DNA of 47,572 nucleotides. Source: Wenyingzhuangia aestuarii. Lineage in GTDB: Bacteria > Bacteroidota > Bacteroidia > Flavobacteriales > Flavobacteriaceae. Below, piece after piece: positions 41,368 to 47,572 of this stretch (its first letter is position 1; each line of letters opens with the position of its first letter). The translations under genes and the position numbers were made by a program. The stretch lies in the NCBI RefSeq assembly GCF_011927765.1, contig NZ_JAATJG010000018.1, forward strand, positions 1-47,572, in the 5' to 3' direction. The notes below the pieces were generated by a model. That model had not been told where the DNA came from and made no database searches. It worked only from the letters and a program-made list of their open reading frames with translations.

Positions 41368-42720
41368 ATGTCACAAGACATTAGGGTAAAAAAAGGCTTA
41401 AATATTAAGCTTAAAGGACAAGCAGCTCTGACTACAGCTGCATCTTCTCGTTCCGCTTTCTACGCTATTAAACCTACAGATTTTCATGGTATTACACCAA
41501 AACTTGCTGTTAAAGCAGGTGAGGAAGTTGCTGTTGGTGACGTGGTTTTCTTTTCAAAAGGAAATGACAGGATTAAGTTTACTTCTCCTGTGAGTGGAAT
41601 TGTGAAAGAGATTAAGAGAGGGGCTAAGCGTAAAGTGTTAGCTATTATTATTGAAGCAAAATCAGAAGATCAGTTCAAAGATTTTGGAACAGCCAATCCG
41701 TTAGATTTGGATAAAGAGGCTGTTTTAGAAAAAATCTTAGAAAGTGGAAGCTTTGCATATGTAAAACAACGTCCTTACGATGTGATTGCAAATCCAGCTG
41801 ATTCTCCTAAAGCTATTTTCGTTTCGTCATTTGACACCGCTCCACTAGGACCTAATTATGCGTATGCATTAAAAGGAAAAGAGGAGGCTTTTCAAGCAGG
41901 AATCAATGCCTTAACAAAATTAACTGAAGGAGCTGTAAATTTAGCTGTTGATGGTAGTGAAGCCACTTTCTTTAGTAAAATAGAGAATGCTAACATTGTA
42001 AACGTGTATGGGAAACATCCTGCAGGAAATGTTGGAACTCAAATAGCTGAAATAAGCCCAGTAAACCAAGGAGATAGAGTTTGGTCAGTAAGTCCACAAG
42101 GAGTTGCTGTTATTGGAGAACTTTTCTTAACAGGTAAATACAATGCAACAAAATTAGTTGCTTTGGCGGGTTCTCAAGTAAACAATCCTCAATACTATTC
42201 TTTAGCGGCAGGTCAAAATATCCAGTCTTTAATTTCTGAGAATGCAGAAGTTAATGGTTCTCGTGTTATTTCTGGAAATGTATTAACAGGTACTCAAATT
42301 GGGGCAGATGACTTTTTAGGATTCTACGACAATGTGATTTCTGTAATTCCAGAAGGAAACGAACACCGTTTCTTTGGATGGTTACCTTTTGTAGGTAGTA
42401 AATCTATCCACAGTGCTTCTAAAACTTCTTTTGCATGGTTAAATCCAGGTAAAGAATACACTTTAAACACAAGTTTAAATGGTGAAGAAAGAGCATTGGT
42501 TGTAACAGGTGAAATGGAAAAGGTAGTGCCTTTAGACATATACCCGTTGCAGTTATTAAAAGCTTGTATAGCAAATGATATTGAGAAAATGGAAAATTTA
42601 GGGATTTACGAAGTAGCTCCTGAAGATTTTGCTTTAGTTGATTATATCAACACTTCAAAAATTGAAGCTCAACAAATCATCAGACAAGGATTAGACTTAA
42701 TGATAAAAGAAGTAGGATAA
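41368..42720 (+). CDS. nqrA: Na+-translocating NADH:quinone reductase subunit A
   Basis: A 450-residue peripheral subunit of the Na+-NQR complex, which oxidises NADH, reduces quinone and exports Na+ across the cytoplasmic membrane. Typical content includes GLNIKLKGQA, TPKLAVKAGEEVAVGD, FTSPVSGIVKEIKRGAKRKVLAI (biotinyl-like hairpin domain) and PRxHSASKTSFAWLNPG-type sequence near 350. It is first of the six-gene nqrABCDEF operon; its stop overlaps the nqrB ATG by one base. Confidence 0.96.
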   Translation: MSQDIRVKKGLNIKLKGQAALTTAASSRSAFYAIKPTDFHGITPKLAVKAGEEVAVGDVVFFSKGNDRIKFTSPVSGIVKEIKRGAKRKVLAIIIEAKSEDQFKDFGTANPLDLDKEAVLEKILESGSFAYVKQRPYDVIANPADSPKAIFVSSFDTAPLGPNYAYALKGKEEAFQAGINALTKLTEGAVNLAVDGSEATFFSKIENANIVNVYGKHPAGNVGTQIAEISPVNQGDRVWSVSPQGVAVIGELFLTGKYNATKLVALAGSQVNNPQYYSLAAGQNIQSLISENAEVNGSRVISGNVLTGTQIGADDFLGFYDNVISVIPEGNEHRFFGWLPFVGSKSIHSASKTSFAWLNPGKEYTLNTSLNGEERALVVTGEMEKVVPLDIYPLQLLKACIANDIEKMENLGIYEVAPEDFALVDYINTSKIEAQQIIRQGLDLMIKEVG

Positions 42721-43862
42721 TGGATTTTTTAAGAAAGAAATTTGACGAAATAAGAAAGCCTTTCAATAAGGGAGGTAAATTCGAAAAATTTGCTCCAGCA
42801 ATCAATTCTATCGACACTTTGTTGTTTGTGCCTAAGCACAATACACATGGAGGAGCGCATATTAGAGATGGAGTAGATTTAAAAAGAGTAATGGTAACTG
42901 TAATTTTTGCATTGTTACCAGCTATGTTCTTTGGAATGTATAATATAGGATTTCAACACTTTTCTCAGTTAGGAGAGAGTACAGCTATTTTAGACTGTAT
43001 GATTTTTGGAGCTTGGAAGTTTTTACCAATGTTATTGGTTTCTTATGGTGTTGGTTTGGCTATAGAAATTGCTTTTGCAGTTTATAATCAACACGAAGTA
43101 AACGAAGGATATTTAGTTTCAGGAATGTTAATTCCTTTAATTATGCCTATTGATTTTCCTTTATGGATGTTAGCTGTTTCTGTTGTTTTTGCCGTGTTTA
43201 TTGGTAAAGAAGCATTTGGAGGAACAGGAATGAATATTTTTAACCCAGCTTTAATAGCTCGTGCTTTTGCATTTTTCTCTTACGCTCCACAAATGTCTGG
43301 AGATAAAGTATGGGTTGCAGATGCAAGTACAATTGATGCTGTTTCTGGAGAAACTATTTTAGGTCAATTAGCTGCGGGTACAGATACTAGTTGGTCTGTG
43401 TTAGATATGTTTTTAGGATTTATTCCTGGATCTGTAGGAGAAACATCCGTATTAGCTATTTTAATTGGTGCTGCTATTTTAATTTTTACAGGAGTAGGTT
43501 CTTGGAAGATTATGACAGGTACTTTAATTGGAGGAGCTGCAATGGGATTAATTTTTAATGCACTTGGAATAAACGAATTAATGAATTTTCCTTGGTGGCA
43601 ACACTTATTAGTAGGTGGTTTTGCTTTTGGTGCTGTATTTATGGCTACAGATCCTGTATCTGGAGCTCAAACAGAAAAAGGAAAATGGATCTATGGTATC
43701 CTAATTGGTTTCTTTGCAATTATGATTCGTGTATTTAACGGAGCATATCCAGAAGGAATGATGATGGCTATTTTATTAATGAACGTTTTTGCTCCAACTA
43801 TTGATCACTATGTGGTTGCAGGGAACATTAAAAAACGTAAAAACCGTTTAAAAGCTGCATAA
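42720..43862 (+). CDS. nqrB: Na+-translocating NADH:quinone reductase subunit B
   Basis: A 380-residue integral membrane subunit with about ten helices, carrying covalently bound FMN and riboflavin. The FMN attachment site is predicted at T212 in DAVSGETIL, which corresponds to the SGAT-type motif in Vibrio. MNIFNPALIARAFAFF and ATDPVSGAQTEKGKW are conserved blocks. It is translationally coupled to nqrA by TAATG, and nqrC follows by 2 nt. A flavin transferase (ApbE) is needed, but none is in the window. Confidence 0.97.
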   Translation: MDFLRKKFDEIRKPFNKGGKFEKFAPAINSIDTLLFVPKHNTHGGAHIRDGVDLKRVMVTVIFALLPAMFFGMYNIGFQHFSQLGESTAILDCMIFGAWKFLPMLLVSYGVGLAIEIAFAVYNQHEVNEGYLVSGMLIPLIMPIDFPLWMLAVSVVFAVFIGKEAFGGTGMNIFNPALIARAFAFFSYAPQMSGDKVWVADASTIDAVSGETILGQLAAGTDTSWSVLDMFLGFIPGSVGETSVLAILIGAAILIFTGVGSWKIMTGTLIGGAAMGLIFNALGINELMNFPWWQHLLVGGFAFGAVFMATDPVSGAQTEKGKWIYGILIGFFAIMIRVFNGAYPEGMMMAILLMNVFAPTIDHYVVAGNIKKRKNRLKAA

Positions 43863-43864
43863 TT

Positions 43865-44563
43865 ATGAACAAGAATAGTAACGCATATACGTTTATCTTC
43901 GCAATCATTATTGTAACAATTATTGCAGGATTATTAGCATTTACTGCCACAAGTTTAAAGCCTTTACAGGATACAAACGTAAAAGCAGAAAAAATGCAAA
44001 ATATATTAGGTACCATTGGTGTAACTGGTGTATCAAGAGAAGAAGCAGAGGTTGAGTTTAACAAGTACATTAAAGAGCAATTAGCTTTAACAAACAATGG
44101 ACAAGTAGACAAAGGAACTGAAGCTTTTAAAATTGGATTAAAGAACGAAGTAAAGAAAGATGTTGAAAAACAACGTTATCCTTTATATGTAGCAGAAAAA
44201 GATGGTGAAACTTTTTATATTGTTCCTTTGTATGGAGCAGGTCTTTGGGATGCTATTTGGGGATACATTGCTTTAGCTTCTGATAAGAACACAATTGTAG
44301 GTGCTAACTTTGACCACAAAGGGGAAACTCCAGGTTTGGGTGCAGAAATTACTACAGATTGGTTTCAAGCTCAATTCACAGGGAAAAAGATTTTAGATGA
44401 GTCAAACAATTTTGTTTCTGTAACTGCTGTTAAAGGTGGTGCAAAAGCAGGAGATGATCATGGAGTAGATGCTATTTCTGGAGGTACTATTACTTCTAAT
44501 GGAGTGTCTGATATGATTGACGAACGTTTGTCACATTATTTACCTTATTTTAAAAATAACTAG
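43865..44563 (+). CDS. nqrC: Na+-translocating NADH:quinone reductase subunit C
   Basis: A 232-residue subunit with one N-terminal membrane helix (about residues 9-28) and a periplasmic FMN-binding domain. The covalent FMN site is T208 in [10 protein letters not shown], the NqrC counterpart of [16 protein letters not shown] and ETPGLGAEI are family blocks. It carries electrons from the NqrF/DE centre toward NqrB. Spacing of 2 nt on both sides supports a single transcript. Confidence 0.97.
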   Translation: MNKNSNAYTFIFAIIIVTIIAGLLAFTATSLKPLQDTNVKAEKMQNILGTIGVTGVSREEAEVEFNKYIKEQLALTNNGQVDKGTEAFKIGLKNEVKKDVEKQRYPLYVAEKDGETFYIVPLYGAGLWDAIWGYIALASDKNTIVGANFDHKGETPGLGAEITTDWFQAQFTGKKILDESNNFVSVTAVKGGAKAGDDHGVDAISGGTITSNGVSDMIDERLSHYLPYFKNN

Positions 44564-44565
44564 TC

Positions 44566-45240
44566 ATGGCAGAAGGAAAAGAAGCATTATTTTCAAAGCA
44601 AAATAAAGCGTTATTATCAGATCCATTAAATGATAATAACCCAATTTCAGTTCAGGTATTAGGTATATGTTCAGCATTGGCAATTACTGTGCAATTAAAG
44701 CCGGCAGTTGTAATGTCTTTAGCCGTATTATTTGTGGTTATAGCATCTAACGTAATCGTATCATTAATACGTAACTTAATTCCAGGACGTATTCGTATCA
44801 TCGTTCAATTATTAATTGTTGCCTCTTTGGTAATTTTAGTAGATCAGGTGTTAAAAGCATATGCATACGACGTAAGTAAAGAACTATCAGTATTTGTTGG
44901 ATTAATTATTACCAACTGTATTGTAATGGGACGTTTAGAAGCTTTTGCTTTGGCAAACGGACCTTGGAAATCTTTCTTAGACGGAGTAGGAAACGGTGCA
45001 GGTTATGCATTAATCTTAGTTTTAGTAGCTGTATTTAGAGAGTTATTAGGATCGGGTAAATTATTTGGAATTGAAATTTTAGGTCATAAAGCTAAAACAA
45101 TTGCAGATTCTACAGGATTGTATGCTCTAGGATATGAGAACAACGGATTTATGTTATTGTCTCCAATGGCATTAATTACAGTTGGACTTATAATCTGGGT
45201 ACAACGTTCTAAGAACAGAAAATTAATTGAACAACACTAA
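44566..45240 (+). CDS. nqrD: Na+-translocating NADH:quinone reductase subunit D
   Basis: A 224-residue integral membrane subunit with six helices, forming with NqrE an inverted pair that holds the intramembrane Fe centre through conserved cysteines (for example C in [15 protein letters not shown] and [10 protein letters not shown]). [25 protein letters not shown] is diagnostic. It lies 2 nt after nqrC and 14 nt before nqrE. Confidence 0.96.
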   Translation: MAEGKEALFSKQNKALLSDPLNDNNPISVQVLGICSALAITVQLKPAVVMSLAVLFVVIASNVIVSLIRNLIPGRIRIIVQLLIVASLVILVDQVLKAYAYDVSKELSVFVGLIITNCIVMGRLEAFALANGPWKSFLDGVGNGAGYALILVLVAVFRELLGSGKLFGIEILGHKAKTIADSTGLYALGYENNGFMLLSPMALITVGLIIWVQRSKNRKLIEQH

Positions 45241-45254
45241 AATCTATAGTTACG

Positions 45255-45869
45255 ATGGAATATATTAACATCTTTGTAAAAAGTATATTTATTGATAACA
45301 TGGTATTTGCATATTTCTTAGGAATGTGTTCTTACTTAGCAGTATCAAAAACAGTAAATACGGCTGTAGGTTTAGGAGCAGCAGTAGTATTTGTATTATC
45401 TATTACAGTTCCTGTAAACTTCTTAATAGATACGTATTTATTAAGACCGGGAGCGTTATCTTGGTTAGGAGAAGAGTATGCAAGTATTGATTTATCATTC
45501 TTAAGTTTTATCATGTTTATTGCAGTAATTGCATCTATGGTACAGTTAGTAGAAATGATTGTGGAGCGTTTTGCACCAGCATTATATGGAGCATTGGGTA
45601 TTTTCTTACCATTAATTGCAGTAAACTGTGCTATTTTAGGAGGTTCTTTATTTATGCAACAAAAAGATTTTGCCAACGTTGGAGAGTCTGCTGTATACGG
45701 ATTAGGATCTGGAATAGGATGGCTGTTAGCAATTGTAGCTATTGCTGCTATCAGAGAAAAAATTGCCTACTCTCATGTTCCTGGACCTTTAAAAGGATTA
45801 GGAATCACTTTCATCATTACAGGTTTAATGGCGATTGGATTTATGAGTTTCTCAGGTATCAAATTATAA
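45255..45869 (+). CDS. nqrE: Na+-translocating NADH:quinone reductase subunit E
   Basis: A 204-residue integral membrane partner of Nqr[13 protein letters not shown] and [15 protein letters not shown] supply the two cysteines equivalent to those in NqrD. The length and six-helix pattern are typical, and [16 protein letters not shown] near the end is characteristic. NqrD and NqrE are related to RnfE and RnfA, but the presence of nqrA and nqrF identifies this as NQR rather than RNF. Confidence 0.96.
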   Translation: MEYINIFVKSIFIDNMVFAYFLGMCSYLAVSKTVNTAVGLGAAVVFVLSITVPVNFLIDTYLLRPGALSWLGEEYASIDLSFLSFIMFIAVIASMVQLVEMIVERFAPALYGALGIFLPLIAVNCAILGGSLFMQQKDFANVGESAVYGLGSGIGWLLAIVAIAAIREKIAYSHVPGPLKGLGITFIITGLMAIGFMSFSGIKL

Positions 45870-45890
45870 TAATAAAGAACAGATATAATT

Positions 45891-47186
45891 ATGAATGTAA
45901 TTGCAATTAGTATCGTTGTTTTCTTGATTATTGTTTTAATCTTAGTAAGTATTTTATTAGGAGCTAAAGCAAAATTATTACCATCAGGAAAAGTAAAAAT
46001 TACGATCAACGGAGAAAAAACAATTGAAGTAGATACAGGAAGTTCTTTATTGTCAACTTTAGGTAACGAAAAAATATTTTTACCATCAGCTTGTGGTGGA
46101 GGTGGAACCTGTATTCAGTGTGAATGTCACGTACATTCTGGTGGAGGTGAAGCTTTACCAACAGAAACGCCTCACTTTACTCGTAAAGAGTTAGCTGCGG
46201 GTGCTCGTTTAGGGTGTCAGGTAAAAGTTAAAAATGATATGGAAATTTCTATTCCAGAAGAAATCTTTGGAATTAAGAAATGGGAAGCTACTGTAGTTCG
46301 TAACTACAACGTAGCATCATTTATTAAAGAGTTTGTTGTAGAAATTCCAGAAGATATGGACTACAGAGCAGGAGGGTATATTCAAATTGAAATTCCACCA
46401 TGTGAAGTAAAGTTTTCTGATATGGATATTACAGCACACCCAACAGATCATCCAGGTGAACCAGATAAATTCCAACAAGAATGGGAGAAATTTGGATTAT
46501 GGCCATTGGTGATGAAAAATGATGAAACAATAGAACGTGCTTATTCTATGGCCTCTTACCCTGCAGAAGGAAGAGAGATTATGTTGAATGTACGTGTTGC
46601 TTGTCCTCCTTTCGATAGAGTAAAAGGTGGATGGATGGATGTGAATCCAGGAATTGCATCTTCTTATGTATTCAACCAAAAAGTAGGTGATAAAGTTACT
46701 ATTTCAGGACCTTATGGAGAATTCTTTATTAACGAAGAATCAGACTCTGAAATGATTTATATTGGAGGTGGAGCCGGAATGGCACCAATGAGATCTCATT
46801 TGTACGAACTATTCCATACTATGAAAACAGGACGTAAAGTTTCTTATTGGTACGGAGGTCGTTCTAAACGAGAGTTGTTCTATATTCACTACTTTGAAGA
46901 CTTAATGAAAAAATTCCCTAACTTCCAGTTATACTTAGTATTGTCTGAACCGTTAGAAGAAGACAATTGGAAAGTTAAAAAAGATATTCACGACAAAGAA
47001 GGAGACGGATTCGTAGGATTTGTACATCAATCATTAATTGATAATTACTTATCTACACACGAAGCTCCTGAAGATGTAGAATTCTATTTCTGTGGACCAC
47101 CAATGATGAACCAAGCAGTTGTTAAAATGTGTGACGATTTTGGAGTGCCAAAAGAAAATGTACGTTTTGATGATTTCGGAGGATAA
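45891..47186 (+). CDS. nqrF: Na+-translocating NADH:quinone reductase subunit F
   Basis: A 431-residue NADH-oxidising subunit. It has an N-terminal membrane helix (residues 4-24), a ferredoxin domain with 2Fe-2S ligands C68, C74, C77 and C109 (ACGGGGTCIQCEC, LGCQV), then a ferredoxin reductase-like FAD domain (RAYSMASYP) and NAD domain (YIGGGAGMAPMRS, FCGPPMM). It feeds electrons from NADH into the complex. Last gene of the operon, followed by a strong terminator. Confidence 0.97.
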   Translation: MNVIAISIVVFLIIVLILVSILLGAKAKLLPSGKVKITINGEKTIEVDTGSSLLSTLGNEKIFLPSACGGGGTCIQCECHVHSGGGEALPTETPHFTRKELAAGARLGCQVKVKNDMEISIPEEIFGIKKWEATVVRNYNVASFIKEFVVEIPEDMDYRAGGYIQIEIPPCEVKFSDMDITAHPTDHPGEPDKFQQEWEKFGLWPLVMKNDETIERAYSMASYPAEGREIMLNVRVACPPFDRVKGGWMDVNPGIASSYVFNQKVGDKVTISGPYGEFFINEESDSEMIYIGGGAGMAPMRSHLYELFHTMKTGRKVSYWYGGRSKRELFYIHYFEDLMKKFPNFQLYLVLSEPLEEDNWKVKKDIHDKEGDGFVGFVHQSLIDNYLSTHEAPEDVEFYFCGPPMMNQAVVKMCDDFGVPKENVRFDDFGG

Positions 47187-47202
47187 TCATTATCTAAATT
47201 AT

Positions 47203-47240
47203 AAAAAAAGCTTTCTAGAATTTTCTAGAAAGCTTTTTTT
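47203..47240 (+). terminator. Terminator of the nqr operon
   Basis: An 18-bp perfect stem (core AGCTTTCTAGAA with TTCTAGAAAGCT, flanked by seven As and seven Ts), loop TT by maximal pairing. Located 16 nt after the nqrF stop. Confidence 0.93.
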
Positions 47241-47306
47241 ATGGACTTTATTGTAATTTCTTTATCCTATTATATAGTTAAATAACCTGTAAAATTATTT
47301 TTTATA

Positions 47307-47414
47307 GCGTTTCCTTCTCAGGTCGGGCTGTCGTTACTCGCTTTTTCTATAAGATCTAAAGGGTCTTTAGATCTTATAGAAAAGAGCTCAAACAGGCCTC
47401 TCCATCCCTAACGC
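47307..47414. repeat. Nested palindromic element, possible structured RNA or dispersed repeat
   Basis: Outer arms GCGTT (47307-47311) and AACGC (47410-47414); inner GGGCTGT (47325-47331) against ACAGGCC (47392-47398), six of seven pairs; core hairpin with 19-bp perfect arms at 47343-47361 and 47365-47383 and loop GGT. A perfect 12-bp palindrome CTAACGCGTTAG closes the right edge (47408-47419). It is much more GC-rich on its flanks than the surrounding DNA and encodes no protein. Function unknown. Confidence 0.65.
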
Positions 47415-47456
47415 GTTAGTATATAATAAGGAATAGTTTTTTTAAAGCATAAATTT

Positions 47457-47496
47457 AACTTTTAACCTACGTAAAATAAGGTAGTTACGTAAAGTT
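47457..47496. repeat. Inverted repeat upstream of the outward promoter
   Basis: AACTTT (47457-47462) with TACGTAA (47468-47474), then TTACGTA (47485-47491) with AAAGTT (47491-47496). The TACGTAA arms are perfect with a 10-nt spacer. It could be a binding site for a dimeric regulator. Confidence 0.45.
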
Positions 47497-47531
47497 GATA
47501 AAAAAGATAAAAAAAAGGTTAAAAAAGATAG

Positions 47532-47561
47532 TTGAAAAAGGATAAAGGTTGTGTATCTTTG
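47532..47561 (+). promoter_or_regulatory. Strong outward-facing promoter at the right edge
   Basis: TTG (47532-47534), 19 nt, TATCTTTG (47554-47561), followed by CACCCGCAACA. Both elements and the spacing match the Bacteroidota consensus exactly. The gene it drives lies beyond the window. Confidence 0.82.
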
Positions 47562-47572
47562 CACCCGCAACA

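Larger units (their letters stand above)
47187..47572. other. 386-nt gene-free region at the right end
   Basis: No open frame of note. In order it holds the nqr terminator, a 108-nt nested palindromic element, an inverted repeat and an outward-facing strong promoter, each listed separately. Confidence 0.75.

Noticed and set aside
43828-44112. 94-codon antisense open frame over nqrB/nqrC
   Set aside because: Lies opposite well-conserved nqr genes; composition is that of the complement of a membrane protein, with no promoter or start context.
45332-45676. 114-codon antisense open frame over nqrE
   Set aside because: Shadow of the nqrE reading frame; rich in Lys, Asn and Thr as expected of such complements.
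47307-47414. Structured element as part of an insertion sequence end
   Set aside because: No transposase fragment, no target-site duplication visible, and the long hairpin is internal rather than terminal; a structured repeat or RNA fits better.
1-47572. tRNA, rRNA, CRISPR, insertion sequence or prophage genes
   Set aside because: I looked through the gaps between genes and saw no cloverleaf with a CCA end, no repeat-spacer series, and no transposase or integrase in the translated frames.

Overview
This window comes from a low-GC member of the Bacteroidota, most likely a marine Flavobacteriaceae. The evidence is the gene content: a type IX secretion (T9SS) plug protein with C-terminally tagged secreted cargo, Bacteroidota-only families (DUF2480, DUF3078, DUF3127), a bacterial GH3 protein, and a Na+-translocating NADH:quinone reductase. 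It also shows repeated TAnnTTTG promoter elements, several with a TTG about 17-20 nt upstream, instead of sigma70 boxes. I found no tRNA, rRNA, CRISPR array, transposase or phage gene. The chromosome is dense, with genes on both strands and bidirectional hairpin terminators, some of which contain stop codons.

Left part (1-14300). On the minus strand are mazG-like, a small membrane protein and aroA (one operon with a textbook promoter), then aat with a radical SAM gene, a DUF3127 gene and a family 9 glycosyltransferase. On the plus strand follow an EamA transporter, the yicC-gmk-nadD operon, an M23 peptidase with a GH3 enzyme, a T9SS-secreted M43 metalloprotease with a GTG start, rsmI and a Dabb protein. 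A zinc-ribbon membrane protein faces back.

Leucine region (14300-20600). leuC-leuD and leuA-leuB are separated by a minus-strand lipoprotein gene. The lipoprotein segment is bracketed by two near-identical terminator hairpins, and the second abuts the leuA promoter. A small secreted protein with a T9SS-like C-terminus follows.

Middle part (21500-32300). This holds an unknown 360-residue protein with an endonuclease/exonuclease/phosphatase family enzyme, hflX (apparently leaderless), a YhcH-family protein and a DUF3124 lipoprotein. Next is the Fe-S maturation-linked set sufE-DUF59-DUF2480-DUF3078, divergent from a PfkB kinase plus an unusually long PurF-like amidotransferase. A secreted protein of unknown function follows, preceded by direct repeats that look like Pho boxes.

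Right part (32300-47572). This holds ppc, pabB-tilS, a TANGO2/NRDE protein paired with a permuted papain-like protein, apaG, the T9SS plug protein and the complete nqrABCDEF operon. The last 386 bases have no gene. They contain a 108-nt nested palindromic element with a 19-bp perfect hairpin, an inverted repeat, and a near-perfect strong promoter firing out of the window.

Most of the window is core metabolism. The observations most worth following are the structured element at 47307-47414, the duplicated leu terminator, the Pho-box-like sites, the operator-like repeat over the pabB promoter, the leaderless hflX start, and the uncharacterised pairs PfkB/PurF-like and NRDE/papain-like.
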